A stretch of DNA of 64,000 nt from Simonsiella sp051414845 (GCA_051414845.1 CP183313.1:1736001-1800000), one strand, 5' to 3'. Positions 38,980 to 48,908 are shown, counted from the first letter of the stretch. Program-made: numbers and translations. Notes: a model not told the origin generated them from the letters alone.

Positions 38980-41601
38980 TCACAACAAATTTTTCACAAA
39001 CCCTTCAACGCTCGCCAACGCTTCAGACAGCTTCTCCGCATCCGTCCCGCCAGCTTGCGCCAAATCAGGGCGACCGCCACCTTTACCGCCAACTTGTTCC
39101 GCCGCGAATTTCACCAAATCGCCTGCTTTCACTTTTGCCGTCAAAGGTTTAGACACACCCGCGCACAATGCGACTTTGCCGTCGTTCACCGCTGCCAGCA
39201 ACACCACCGCTTTGTCGGATTTGCCCGTCAAATCGGTAACGATGTCGCGCAGCGCCGCCGCGTCCGCGTCCAACTGCGCCACGACCAAGCTCGCCGTGCC
39301 CAAATCTTTCGCGTTGTCCAGCAATTTCGCGCCTGCGTGAACCGCCAATTGGGCTTTCGCTTTGGCGAGTTCTTTTTCCACCGCTTTGGCTTGCGCGGCG
39401 TTGGCTTGGATTTTCGCCAACACGTCTTTTTCCGTTTGCGCTTTTACTTCGGCAATCACGTTTTTCAACAGAGTTTCTTGTTCTTGCGCCCATTTCAAGG
39501 CGTTGAAACCTGTAATGGCTTCCACGCGACGCACACCAGCCGCAATACCGCCCTCAGAAATGATTTTGAACAAACCAATATCGCCCGTGCGCGCAACGTG
39601 TGTGCCACCGCACAATTCGGTAGAAAATTCGCCCATTTGTAACACGCGCACTTCGTCGCCGTATTTTTCGCCAAACAACATCATCGCGCCTGTTTTTTGC
39701 GCGTCGTCCATGCTCATGATATTGGCGGAAACGGGCACGTTTGCCAAAATCGCGGCATTCACACGGCGTTCCACTTCGGCGATTTCTTCCGCGCTAATCG
39801 CTTGATGATGCGAAATATCAAAGCGCGTGCTGTCCGCCGTTACCAACGAGCCTTTTTGTTCCACATGGCTGCCCAATACGTCGCGCAAGGCTTTGTGCAT
39901 CAAATGGGTCGCGCTGTGGTTGCGCATATTGGCGTTGCGGATTTCATTGTCAATTTGCGCGGTCACGCTGTCGCCCACTTTCAGGCTGCCTGAAACCAAT
40001 ACGCCAAATTGTCCTGAAACCGCCGCTTTGATTTTTTGCGTGTCGCGCACTTCAAATTTGTTTTCGCCCGCGAAAATATAGCCCACATCGCCCACTTGAC
40101 CGCCCGATTCCGCGTAAAACGGCGTGTTGTCCAACACAATCGCGCCTGTTTCGCCTTCGCGCAATTCGTTCACGGCTTCGCTGTCTTTGTACAAAGCGAT
40201 GATGTTCGCGCTGCCTGAACGCTCGGTATAACCTGTAAATTCAGTATCTTGCCCATCGTAAGTCAGTTGCGTGTTGGCTTTGAAATTTTGCGCGGCACGA
40301 GCGCGGGCGCGTTGGGCTTCCATTTCGCGTTGGAAACCGTCTTCGTCCATTTCTACTTCGCGTTCGCGGCAAATGTCGGCGGTCAAATCGTATGGGAAAC
40401 CGTAGGTATCATATAATTTGAAAATAATTTCGCCGTCCAAGCGTTTCAGGCTGCCTGAAAGTGCGTTTTCCAACAACGCCATACCTGTTTCCAAAGTTTG
40501 CGCAAAACGCGTTTCTTCCGCTTTCAGCGTTTCCATAATTTGCGCTTGTTTTTCAACCAGTTCAGGATATGCGCTACCCATTTCGTTGACCAAATCAGGC
40601 ACGATTTTATGGAAAAACGCGCCTTTTTGACCCAGCTTGTAACCATGACGCACCGCACGGCGAATAATGCGGCGCAACACATAACCGCGCCCTTCATTGC
40701 TCGGCAACACGCCATCGGCAATCAGGAACGAACACGCGCGAATGTGGTCGGCAATCACTTTCAGACTCGGAATGTCCATGCTGAACGGTACGCCTGTTTC
40801 ACGCGCGGCGGCTTTGAGCAAATTCTGAAACAAATCAATCTCATAATTGCTGTGAACATGTTGCAAAACTGCCGCCATGCGCTCCAAGCCCATGCCTGTG
40901 TCCACGCTGGGTTTGGGCAACGGATTCATATTACCCTGTTCATCGCGGTTGAATTGCATGAATACGTTGTTCCAGATTTCAATCCAGCGGTCGCCGTCTT
41001 CTTCCGCGCTACCTGGAATGCCGCCCCAGATGTCTTCGCCGTGGTCGTAGAAAATCTCGGTGCAAGGGCCGCAGGGGCCCGTGTCGCCCATTTGCCAGAA
41101 GTTATCGGACGCGTATTTCGCGCCTTTGTTGTCGCCAATGCGAACGATGCGCTCGGTTGGAATGCCGATTTGTTCGTGCCAAATGTTGTAGGCTTCGTCG
41201 TCTTCGGCATACACGGTAACGAGCAAGCGGTCTTTGGGCAAATTCAACCATTCAGGTGAAGTCAAAAATTCCCATGCGTATTGAATCGCTTGTTCTTTAA
41301 AGTAATCGCCAAACGAGAAATTGCCCAACATTTCAAAAAATGTATGATGGCGCGCGGTGTAGCCCACGTTTTCCAAGTCGTTGTGTTTGCCGCCTGCGCG
41401 TACGCATTTTTGAGCGGTGGTGGCGCGGTTGTAGGGGCGCTTGTCAAAGCCGAGAAACACGTCTTTAAATTGGTTCATGCCCGCGTTGGTAAACAGCAAA
41501 GTCGGGTCTTCGTGCGGCACAAGGCTAGACGAGCGCACGACTTGATGTCCTTTGCTGGCGAAAAAATCAAGGTATTTTTGGCGAAGTTCGTTGGTTTTCA
41601 T
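38980..41601 (-). CDS. alaS: Alanyl-tRNA synthetase
   Basis: Charges tRNA-Ala. The 873 residues have the class II catalytic domain (RHHTFFEMLGNFSFGDYF), the editing domain (HSATHLMHKAL and CGGTHVARTG, the zinc/hydrolase His and Cys residues), and a C-terminal domain rich in Ala and Lys. Two DUS in the frame encode SGSLKRL and SGSLKVG. Length is standard. It is monocistronic. Confidence 0.97.
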   Translation of the reverse strand: MKTNELRQKYLDFFASKGHQVVRSSSLVPHEDPTLLFTNAGMNQFKDVFLGFDKRPYNRATTAQKCVRAGGKHNDLENVGYTARHHTFFEMLGNFSFGDYFKEQAIQYAWEFLTSPEWLNLPKDRLLVTVYAEDDEAYNIWHEQIGIPTERIVRIGDNKGAKYASDNFWQMGDTGPCGPCTEIFYDHGEDIWGGIPGSAEEDGDRWIEIWNNVFMQFNRDEQGNMNPLPKPSVDTGMGLERMAAVLQHVHSNYEIDLFQNLLKAAARETGVPFSMDIPSLKVIADHIRACSFLIADGVLPSNEGRGYVLRRIIRRAVRHGYKLGQKGAFFHKIVPDLVNEMGSAYPELVEKQAQIMETLKAEETRFAQTLETGMALLENALSGSLKRLDGEIIFKLYDTYGFPYDLTADICREREVEMDEDGFQREMEAQRARARAAQNFKANTQLTYDGQDTEFTGYTERSGSANIIALYKDSEAVNELREGETGAIVLDNTPFYAESGGQVGDVGYIFAGENKFEVRDTQKIKAAVSGQFGVLVSGSLKVGDSVTAQIDNEIRNANMRNHSATHLMHKALRDVLGSHVEQKGSLVTADSTRFDISHHQAISAEEIAEVERRVNAAILANVPVSANIMSMDDAQKTGAMMLFGEKYGDEVRVLQMGEFSTELCGGTHVARTGDIGLFKIISEGGIAAGVRRVEAITGFNALKWAQEQETLLKNVIAEVKAQTEKDVLAKIQANAAQAKAVEKELAKAKAQLAVHAGAKLLDNAKDLGTASLVVAQLDADAAALRDIVTDLTGKSDKAVVLLAAVNDGKVALCAGVSKPLTAKVKAGDLVKFAAEQVGGKGGGRPDLAQAGGTDAEKLSEALASVEGFVKNLL

Positions 41602-41760
41602 AGTTTTTGGTTTCGTTTTTTAAAGTTTATAAAAGGTTTAGGAATTTTTGAGTTTCAGGCTGCCTGAAAATGTTGGGCTGCCTGAAATTTATCCCCTCCC
41701 CCGCTCGCGGGGGAGGGGACCGATTCGTAATGATTGGACGTTTTCAGACTACCTGAAAAT

Positions 41761-41827
41761 GTAGGATGGACACTGTCCACCAAAAAATTTTACGATAAAG
41801 AGCAATGCTGGACGGTGTCCACCCTAC
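41761..41827. repeat. GTAGGATGGACACTGTCCACC repeat
   Basis: GTAGGATGGACACTGTCC opens and GGACGGTGTCCACCCTAC closes a 67-bp hairpin-like element. It lies just downstream of the lipoprotein stop on the minus strand and may end its transcript. Confidence 0.5.
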
Positions 41828-41828
41828 A

Positions 41829-42458
41829 TCATCGCGCAATTTTATGTTTTTTCAACAATGAGTTAAGCGCACTCTGAGCTTCTTGCTGCTGCGCTTCAAT
41901 GCCGTTGAGTAAATCAAACAATTTTGTATGTATTGCTTCTAGTTCGGTTTTCTTATTTTGCGAACTTAATTGAGCGGCTTGAATTTGCAAATCTGCACTT
42001 TCGGCAAATGTGAACATATATTTTGCCCACAAATCACGCACGTTTTGCACTTCTTTATCCGACAAATCAAGCTGTTGCAAACGCTCGCCTGCTTGACGAA
42101 TCGCCGCCGCTTCATGGCGAATTAAGGTCGCACTTTCCGCTAAACTGGGCTGCATGTTTTTCTGCCGTTGTTCCGCCATGCGTTCTGCCGCTTCTTTTTC
42201 CAACTGCGCCAACACATCACGCAGTTGCTGCACTTCTTCTTTGGGCGAGTTGGCTTTGGTAGGTGGCGTCCATGCGGTTTGGCTGGCTGCCTGAATGTTT
42301 CCTGTTGGCGCAATGGCGGCTGGAATGGAAGGGGTTTGTGGTGCAAACGTTGCGCTGGCAATGGTTTGCGCGGGCGTGCTGGCAGTTGTTTTTTCAGGCT
42401 GCTGTTGTGTACAAGCAGTGAGTGTTGCCAATAGGGTTAATATAATGATTTTGTTCAT
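41829..42458 (-). CDS. Hypothetical lipoprotein with coiled-coil segment
   Basis: About 209 residues from MNKIIILTLLATLTAC, a clear lipobox. A Pro/Ala/Thr-rich linker follows, then heptad-like stretches (EEVQQLRDVLAQLEKEAAER and ESADLQIQAAQLSSQ) suggesting a coiled coil, and a basic tail (LLKKHKIAR). I do not recognise a family. A TTG four codons upstream is less likely than this ATG. Confidence 0.75.
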   Translation of the reverse strand: MNKIIILTLLATLTACTQQQPEKTTASTPAQTIASATFAPQTPSIPAAIAPTGNIQAASQTAWTPPTKANSPKEEVQQLRDVLAQLEKEAAERMAEQRQKNMQPSLAESATLIRHEAAAIRQAGERLQQLDLSDKEVQNVRDLWAKYMFTFAESADLQIQAAQLSSQNKKTELEAIHTKLFDLLNGIEAQQQEAQSALNSLLKKHKIAR

Positions 42459-42574
42459 GTTTATGCTCAATTACTTTCAGGCAGCCTAAATATTAAACGA
42501 TGTAACCGCCCTACTTTCAGGCAGCCTGAAAAATCGCCTATTTTATTGTAGATTAAAGGCTTTGCCTATGTTTT

Positions 42575-42681
42575 TATAGTGGATTCAATTTAAATCAGGG
42601 CAAGGCAACAGCGAGAGCTGTGTACACTTAGTACATAAGGGAGCTGGCAACGCTGTACTGGTTTAAATTGAATTTACTATA
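42575..42681. mobile_element. Correia-like element
   Basis: TATAGTGGATTCAATTTAAA and its near inverse ending TTACTATA bound 107 bp. The core (ATCAGGGCAAGGCAAC, GGCAACGCTGTACTGG) matches the neisserial Correia element. It abuts the stop codon of the DUF1853 gene, so that gene's native 3' region is displaced. Confidence 0.88.
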
Positions 42682-43551
42682 TTAAGCGTTTCCAACTGGG
42701 CTTAAACTATTTTCAGGCAGCATAAGCCGTTGTTGTTCGTGCCAAAATCCGTCGTGTCGCGGTGCAACTTGGGCGAGCAAACAGCCTTGTTGTTGCATGG
42801 CTTCATTTAAATCAATCGTTTGTTCGTACAATACGCGTGCTGGGGCTAAATATTCGCTGCGATTGAAACGATAAAAGCGGTTATCTGCAGCAAACTGCTG
42901 CCATTGTTCACTATTTTCTATTAAAACACCGCTCCACGCATTATTGGGATAAATCGCGTTTTCAGGCAGCCTGCCTGAAAGAGTAAAGCCGATACCGCGA
43001 ATAATCGTGGCACGTTGTACGATTTTGGATTCTTTTACATACTTTTTTAAATGGTTATCCGCATTTTTGCTGCACGATAAAGCACTTTGCTGGATTAATT
43101 TTTCGCGTTTTGCCAGCAAAGTATCACGCGGATTTAAGCCTATCATGTTTTCAGGCTGCCCTTGCGCTGCGCCGTAATATTTACATGTTAATTCAATATG
43201 ATACAGGCTGCCTGCAAGCGAAACAATAAAATCCAATGCGCCTTGCGTTTGGCTTTGAGCTTGTATTGGCACTTCACGCGCAATCAGTTGGCTATGTGGC
43301 GCGTTGGCAAACCAAAACGCCAGCAAGTTTTCCGCATAATGCCCCAAACGCGAAGCCCCCAAATTTTCAGGCAGCCTTTGTGGATTATCATTTAATTCAA
43401 GCAGATAACGAAAACCTTGCTCGCCCAATAATGTGCGCACAGGCAATTCATTGTCGCTCTTCCACAGCGATGGTGCGGTAAGCAAACTGGCTAAATCGCG
43501 CACAGTTGGGTCGGTTAAACGCCACCATAATGCGTCTTGAGCATAATTCAT
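42682..43551 (-). CDS. DUF1853 family protein
   Basis: A 289-residue protein with the DUF1853 features LWWRLTDPTVRDLASLLTAP and FIVSLAGSLYHIELTCKYY. The fold is nuclease-like in family annotations (PD-(D/E)XK-type), but the function is unknown. The start overlaps the end of the DUF2069 gene by four bases, so the two are coupled. Several DUS fragments are translated within it (NPQRLPEN, GRLPEN). Confidence 0.82.
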   Translation of the reverse strand: MNYAQDALWWRLTDPTVRDLASLLTAPSLWKSDNELPVRTLLGEQGFRYLLELNDNPQRLPENLGASRLGHYAENLLAFWFANAPHSQLIAREVPIQAQSQTQGALDFIVSLAGSLYHIELTCKYYGAAQGQPENMIGLNPRDTLLAKREKLIQQSALSCSKNADNHLKKYVKESKIVQRATIIRGIGFTLSGRLPENAIYPNNAWSGVLIENSEQWQQFAADNRFYRFNRSEYLAPARVLYEQTIDLNEAMQQQGCLLAQVAPRHDGFWHEQQRLMLPENSLSPVGNA

Positions 43552-43907
43552 ATCTTTTTGATTTTAAATTGTTTTAAATACAATAAGCAGGCAACAAAAA
43601 ACACCACGCTCAATAGCAATTCGCCCGCCGCAAAAGTTCGGCTAATCACGCTGCTGTCCCAAACGCGCATCACGCTTTCGGTGAAATAAAGCAAAATCAG
43701 CATGGAGCAATATTGATAAGTGTATATTTTTCCTGACAAAATACCGCGCAAAGGCAGGCACAGTGGCAGCAGTTTGATTGCCAGAAGCCAGCGTCCTGTG
43801 TTGAGTGGCGCGAAATAACCGTCCCACAATAAGGTAAGCACAATCAGGGCGCACCATGCGGTTTGGGCGAGACGGAGTTTCCATGGGGCGAGCGGCGTGG
43901 AGGTCAT
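43548..43907 (-). CDS. DUF2069 family membrane protein
   Basis: A 119-residue protein with four hydrophobic segments and the DUF2069 pattern LLWDGYFAPL...LLAIKLLPLCLPLRGIL and GKIYTYQYCSMLILLYFTE. Inner-membrane; the function is unknown. It is the first gene of a pair with the DUF1853 gene. Confidence 0.85.
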   Translation of the reverse strand: MTSTPLAPWKLRLAQTAWCALIVLTLLWDGYFAPLNTGRWLLAIKLLPLCLPLRGILSGKIYTYQYCSMLILLYFTESVMRVWDSSVISRTFAAGELLLSVVFFVACLLYLKQFKIKKI

Positions 43908-44014
43908 GATTTTTAGTTTTGTTTTTAAAAGGTTTTTTTGACTGATAAGATTTCAGGCTGCCTGAAACGCAGTTCAACGTAGCTAAAATTGGTGGGCGGT
44001 GTTTACCCTGCTAT

Positions 44015-44596
44015 TTAACCGACACGGTAAAACGCCAAACTACCGAGTAAATTCGGTAAAAAATCAATACGTTGATTACCTGTCATCACGGTTCGTTCGC
44101 GGATTTGAATGCAGTTTTGGGCGCAGAGTTGGTCAAAATCTTGCAATGTACACCAATGAATATTGGGCGTGTTGTACCATTGATAGGGCATGCGCTCGGA
44201 GACGGGCATGTGTCCGCCCAGCGCGATTTGTAGGCGGTTGCGCCAGTAGCCGAAATTGGGGAAGGAAACGATGGCTTCTTTGGCAACGCGGGTTAAGTCG
44301 CGCAAAATGGTTTCGGTGTTTTGCATGGCTTGGATGGTTTGGCTGAGTACAATTACATCAAAACTGTTGTCGCCAAATATGCTAAGCCCTTGTTCTAAAT
44401 CGGCTTGTATCACGTTAACACCACGTTCTATGGCTGCCTGAACACTGTCCACATCAATTTCTACGCCGTAGCCTGTGCAATTTTTGTGCTGCATCAGCGC
44501 AGACAACAATGCGCCGTCGCCACAGCCCAAATCCAATACGCGCGCGCCTTGTGGAATCCAGTCGTAAATCAGTTGTAAATCATTGCGTAAGTTCAT
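44015..44596 (-). CDS. metW: Methionine biosynthesis protein MetW
   Basis: A 193-residue AdoMet-dependent methyltransferase-fold protein with GARVLDLGCGDGALL and a later VLSQTIQAMQ, typical of MetW, which works with MetX in homoserine acylation in proteobacteria. The ATG at 44596 overlaps the upstream gene's TGA by four bases, supporting this start over one five codons earlier. The precise role is not established. Confidence 0.92.
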   Translation of the reverse strand: MNLRNDLQLIYDWIPQGARVLDLGCGDGALLSALMQHKNCTGYGVEIDVDSVQAAIERGVNVIQADLEQGLSIFGDNSFDVIVLSQTIQAMQNTETILRDLTRVAKEAIVSFPNFGYWRNRLQIALGGHMPVSERMPYQWYNTPNIHWCTLQDFDQLCAQNCIQIRERTVMTGNQRIDFLPNLLGSLAFYRVG

Positions 44597-44925
44597 GGTT
44601 TTACTGCCCATTTTTGTTCATCGGACTGCCAATAAAGATAGGGCGGCGCGTAGCCGTCTTGATAAATCAGGCGAAAATGTTGCGCGTTGATTTTTTGATA
44701 GGCGGGCTGCCAGCCTTGTTTGTTTTTGACAAAACCGAGTTGTTGGAGCATGGCTTCATCTTGGTTTTCAGGCAGCCTTTTTTGTGTTGCTTGATAAGTT
44801 TTAATGTTTTGAATCAAGGTATTGCCATGTGCAATGTCTTTATGTCGCCGCCATTCAAATGGCATATTTAAATAGGCAAACCCAATGGCGATGAGTGCGG
44901 CGAAACCAAAAAGCATATTTTTCAT
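44593..44925 (-). CDS. Hypothetical protein between metX and metW
   Basis: A 110-residue protein with a hydrophobic N-terminus (MLFGFAALIAIGFAYLNMPF, an anchor or signal) and a small soluble domain containing YQATQKRLPENQDEAML, GFVKNKQGWQPAY and YAPPYLYW. The RLPEN is DUS-encoded. It starts within the metX stop and ends within the metW start, four-base overlaps at both ends, so it is a true part of the metX-metW operon. I do not recognise it. Confidence 0.8.
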   Translation of the reverse strand: MKNMLFGFAALIAIGFAYLNMPFEWRRHKDIAHGNTLIQNIKTYQATQKRLPENQDEAMLQQLGFVKNKQGWQPAYQKINAQHFRLIYQDGYAPPYLYWQSDEQKWAVKP

Positions 44926-46052
44926 GATGTTACCTTAATGTTGCGCATATAAGCACGCATGGCATTTATATAGGGCGCATCTTCCATTAAAAACGCGTCG
45001 TGTCCGTGCTGCGATTCCACTTCTATATATTGCACATTTTTGCGCGCGCCAATCAGTGCTTTGACCAGCTCTTGCGAACGCTCAGGCGCGAAACGCCAAT
45101 CGCTGCTAAAACTGGCGACAAAATAATGCGCTTGCGTGTGTGCCAACGCTGCCTGAAGATTGTTGCCGTATTCGGCGGCGGGGTCAAAATAGTCCAAGGC
45201 TTTGGTCATCAATAAGTAAGTATTCGCGTCAAAATGGTCAGCGAATTTGTCGCCTTGATAACGCAGATAACTTTCTACTTCAAAATCAATATCATAGTTG
45301 AAATGATATTCTTCATCACGCAATTTGCGCCCGAATTTGTCGCCCAAACCGTGTTCAGCAAGGTAGGTAATGTGTCCCATCATGCGCGCAATGCGTAAGC
45401 CGCGGCGCGGTTTGGTATTGTGTTGTTCGTAATGTCCTTGATGAAAATCGGGGTCGGTGATAATCGCTTGGCGTGCAACATCGTTAAACGCGATGTTTTG
45501 TGTGGACAAGCGTGGCGATGACGCAATCACGAGCGCGTGGCGTACACGTTCTGGAAAATCAATGCTCCATTGCAAGGCTTGCATCCCGCCCAAACTGCCG
45601 CCGACCACGGCTACCCATGTTTCAATGCCAAAATAATCGGCAAGCAAGGCTTGGCTGCGCACCCAGTCTTTGACCGTTACCAACGGAAAATCCGCGCCAT
45701 AGGCTTGCCCTGTTTCAGGATTGAGCGAGAGTGGCCCAGTACTGCCCGCGCAACCACCTAAATTATTTAAACCCACCACAAAAAACTTATCCGTATCAAT
45801 GGGTTTGCCTGAACCAACCATATTGTCCCACCAACCTGCATGTTTATCATCGGCATGATGTCGCCCTGCCACATGATGCGTGCCCGACAGCGCATGGCAA
45901 ATCAGCACGGCATTGGATTTATCCGCATTGAGTTCGCCATAGGTTTCCACCATCAAATCAAAACGCGGCAACACACGCCCATTTTGCAGCTTAAAGCTTT
46001 GCTCAAAAGGGATAAGTTGCGGGGTGATGATGGTGGTACTGGTAATGGACAT
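44922..46052 (-). CDS. metX: Homoserine O-acyltransferase MetX
   Basis: Alpha/beta hydrolase-fold enzyme that acylates homoserine in methionine synthesis. The 376 residues contain the nucleophile elbow GGSLGGMQA and the late catalytic histidine in SQHGHDAFL, plus the GCAGSTGP motif. Whether the acyl donor is acetyl- or succinyl-CoA cannot be settled by eye; many betaproteobacterial MetX use succinyl-CoA. It begins a three-gene unit with the next small gene and metW. Confidence 0.94.
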   Translation of the reverse strand: MSITSTTIITPQLIPFEQSFKLQNGRVLPRFDLMVETYGELNADKSNAVLICHALSGTHHVAGRHHADDKHAGWWDNMVGSGKPIDTDKFFVVGLNNLGGCAGSTGPLSLNPETGQAYGADFPLVTVKDWVRSQALLADYFGIETWVAVVGGSLGGMQALQWSIDFPERVRHALVIASSPRLSTQNIAFNDVARQAIITDPDFHQGHYEQHNTKPRRGLRIARMMGHITYLAEHGLGDKFGRKLRDEEYHFNYDIDFEVESYLRYQGDKFADHFDANTYLLMTKALDYFDPAAEYGNNLQAALAHTQAHYFVASFSSDWRFAPERSQELVKALIGARKNVQYIEVESQHGHDAFLMEDAPYINAMRAYMRNIKVTS

Positions 46053-46084
46053 GGGGAACTCGGTTAGCAGTTATTCAACTAAAT

Positions 46085-46180
46085 TAAAGTGAATTCAAAT
46101 GAAAAAGATACAAGGCGACAACGACCGTCGTGTGCATCTAGCACATAAGAGAGCTGACAACGCCGTAGATATTTACTATA
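46085..46180. mobile_element. Correia-like element, one end degraded
   Basis: TAAAGTGAATTCAAAT opens and TTTACTATA closes 96 bp, with the core ACAAGGCGACAACGACCG and AGCACATAAGAGAGCTGACAACGCCGTA. The right end is shortened compared with other copies. It lies upstream of metX. Confidence 0.75.
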
Positions 46181-46274
46181 TAAAGGTAAAAGGCTGCCTG
46201 AAATATTTCCAGACAGCATGATTATGTATTTCAATGTTTTCAGGCAGCCTGAAACTTTCTGTATTCTGCCAAAA

Positions 46275-46715
46275 TTATTCTTCTGACGGCAACCAACCGT
46301 CTTGCAAAACTTGCGATAAAGACCAAATAGGTTGATTGGGAAAAATGTCCAAATCTGTTTCAGCAACCGCAAAAGACACGGCACTATCCCAAATATCCAC
46401 AAACCATTCATCATCATCAAAATGCGCTTTTAAACTCGGCGAATCCTTGACCAATTTACCAATGCCTTTGCGCTGCTCACGAATCGTCCGCTACCAACTA
46501 TTGCCACGCCCGTCTTGCTGAAATTGCCACTTTAATAAATGCCCAATAAGCAAAATCAGGCGGTTTTCAAGAGAACGATGTTCAGAACGCCCCATGGCTT
46601 CAATTTCCTCAACCAAATTCGCAATATCCAAGTTTTTTAGGTTTCCCACACGCAGCAAATCAGCTTGGGCAAAAGCCCATGCTACAAAATCCGATTGGTA
46701 GCTAGCAGTACTCAT
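46275..46715 (-). pseudogene. DUF29 gene interrupted by an amber stop
   Basis: From the ATG at 46715 the frame reads MSTASYQSDFVAWAFAQADL...LLKWQFQQDGRGNSW, then TAG at 46491-46493. After it the same frame continues RTIREQRKGIGKLV...PNQPIWSLSQVLQDGWLPSEE and stops, 146 codons in all. DUF29 proteins normally read SWR-TI-EQR here, so one base change explains the stop. The 90-codon front piece may still be made. The function of DUF29 is unknown. Confidence 0.82.
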
Positions 46716-46807
46716 AGTCAAACTCCTAGATAAAATTGGCTCAACATCAGCACACTCAATCACTTATCGCCATCGTATAACAAATTGTTAGTGCCTGTTT
46801 TGCTACA

Positions 46808-47371
46808 TTAAAACGGAATATCGTCGTCAATATCATCCACAGGCGCAGCTGGGGCATGCAATTGCTTGGCTTGGCGTTGTACAGGCGCAGCTGGCGGTTC
46901 GGCAGATGCATTGTAGCCATTGTTTTGATTTTGATATTGTTGCGGCACAGCGTTTTGGCGTGGCGCGGCTTGGTAGTCATTTTGGTAACCGCCTTGATAG
47001 CCACCCTCTTGGTATTCTGCGCTGCTGCCTTGATTGCTATTTTTGGTATCCAACATCTTCATTTCATTACAAATAATGTCGTATGCCACGCGCTCCATAC
47101 CTTGCTTATCCGTGTATTTACGGCTTTGAATTTTGCCTTCCAAATACACTTGGCTGCCCTTGCGCAAATATTGCCCTGCCACTTCGGCTTGACGGCGATA
47201 CAGCGTAATATTGTGCCATTCTGTACGCTCTTGGCGTTGCCCGCTGTTGCGGTCGTTCCACGTTTCGCTTGTGGCAACCGAAAAATTGCACACCGCTTCG
47301 CCATTTGGCATATAACGCACTTCAGGGTCTCGCCCCAAACGTCCAATTAAAATCACTTTATTCAATGACAT
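46808..47371 (-). CDS. ssb: Single-stranded DNA-binding protein
   Basis: A 187-residue SSB: OB fold at 1-110 (MSLNKVILIGRLGRDPEVRY), a Gln/Asn/Gly-rich linker, and the acidic tip DDDIPF that recruits partner proteins. It lies 3 bases after yajR on the same strand, so the two are likely co-transcribed. Confidence 0.97.
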   Translation of the reverse strand: MSLNKVILIGRLGRDPEVRYMPNGEAVCNFSVATSETWNDRNSGQRQERTEWHNITLYRRQAEVAGQYLRKGSQVYLEGKIQSRKYTDKQGMERVAYDIICNEMKMLDTKNSNQGSSAEYQEGGYQGGYQNDYQAAPRQNAVPQQYQNQNNGYNASAEPPAAPVQRQAKQLHAPAAPVDDIDDDIPF

Positions 47372-47374
47372 ACA

Positions 47375-48763
47375 TCATACTCCTAATAAAATCTGTTTCA
47401 CATCGTCTTCATTAAACCCTTGTTGCAAGGCCTTGATGAACACGGTTTGTCCGTCCAAACTAAAACTCACGGCTTCCACGCCAGCCACCGTTTTCAGGCT
47501 GCCTGAAAGCTCGTTTAGGCGATGGCGTTGGTGTTCAGGAATGGCCAGCACCACATTTTTCACAGGTTTGGGCGCAGGCGCAAGCATCGCCATCACAAGC
47601 CACACAAAAACAATCACGCAACAAAAACCAAACACACCCGTAAAACCCGACAGCGCATACATTTTGCTGCCAATCAAACCGCCTGTAAACACGCCCAACG
47701 ATTGCAAAGTGTTGTACACGCCCATCGCAGTGCCCTTCAAATCCGATGGCGCAATTTTAGACACCAACGATGGCAAACTGGCTTCCAAGATATTAAAACC
47801 AATAAAATAAATCACCAGACACAAGCCAATCAACCAAACCGATTGCAAGCTAAACAGCAATGCCAATTGCGCCAACAACACCAGAGCAATGCCCGCTACA
47901 AACACCTGTTTCAACTTATTGCGCGTTTCACCCACAATAATCGCAGGCACCATCAACACCAAGCCAATCACAGTCGCAGGCAAATAGACTTTCCAATGTT
48001 CAAACTTTTCCCAACCTAAATCACGCAAGGCAAACGGCAGAGCCGTAAAAATCGCCATCAAACCTGCTTGTAGCACGAAAATACCGTAATTTAAGCGCAA
48101 TAACTGCCCATTTCTCAACACTTCGCCAATGCGCGCAGGTTGCGCTTGCGCGTCTTCATGCAAACGCGACTGAATTGGGTCGGGCGTATAAAATTTGACC
48201 AACGCCAAACTCGCCAAACTCAACACGCCCATCAGCACAAACAAGCCGTTTACGCCGACAAATTGCGTCAAAATCGGCGACAACACCAAGCTCACGGAAA
48301 ACGTCAAACCAATAGACAAACCAATCATAGACATCGCGCGCGTGCGCACTTCTTCGCGTGTCAAATCTGCCAGCAAAGCCGTTACCGCCGCACTGACCGC
48401 GCCCGCACCTTGCACCGCGCGCGCAATAATCAACATTTCCACCGAGTTTGCCATCGCCGCCATAAAACTGCCCAGCGCAAATACCGTCATGCCCAAATAA
48501 ATCGTTTTCTTGCGCCCGATTTTGTCGGACAAAATACCCAGCGGCAACTGCAACAAAGCTTGCGTTAAACCATACATCGCCATCGCTAAACCGACCATTT
48601 TCATGCTGTCCGCGCCATCGCCGCCCGCCAAAGCATGCGCATGCAACGCCAACACAGGCAACACCAAAAACATACCCAGCATACGCAAAGCATATACGCC
48701 AGCCATAGACGTGCTGGCGCGCCATTCGGAAGGAAACATCGGGATTTTGGGTCGTTTTGCCAT
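47375..48763 (-). CDS. yajR: MFS transporter YajR
   Basis: A 462-residue transporter with twelve helices, the motif GILSDKIGRKKTIYLGM after helix 2, and a C-terminal soluble ferredoxin-like domain (VEAVSFSLDGQTVFIKAL), which is the YAM domain that marks YajR. A DUS encodes SGSLKTV just before this domain. The substrate is unknown. ssb follows closely. Confidence 0.9.
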   Translation of the reverse strand: MAKRPKIPMFPSEWRASTSMAGVYALRMLGMFLVLPVLALHAHALAGGDGADSMKMVGLAMAMYGLTQALLQLPLGILSDKIGRKKTIYLGMTVFALGSFMAAMANSVEMLIIARAVQGAGAVSAAVTALLADLTREEVRTRAMSMIGLSIGLTFSVSLVLSPILTQFVGVNGLFVLMGVLSLASLALVKFYTPDPIQSRLHEDAQAQPARIGEVLRNGQLLRLNYGIFVLQAGLMAIFTALPFALRDLGWEKFEHWKVYLPATVIGLVLMVPAIIVGETRNKLKQVFVAGIALVLLAQLALLFSLQSVWLIGLCLVIYFIGFNILEASLPSLVSKIAPSDLKGTAMGVYNTLQSLGVFTGGLIGSKMYALSGFTGVFGFCCVIVFVWLVMAMLAPAPKPVKNVVLAIPEHQRHRLNELSGSLKTVAGVEAVSFSLDGQTVFIKALQQGFNEDDVKQILLGV

Positions 48764-48908
48764 GGTGTGCTTTGCTGTTGTTAGGCTGCCTGAAAAACGA
48801 AAATAGACTTTTTCAGACAGCCTGAAAATCTAAAATAAAATGGGGCGAATTATAACTGATAGCGCAAGCTATGTGTTGCGCTACAAAGTAAATTCAAGCA
48901 TTCAAAGA

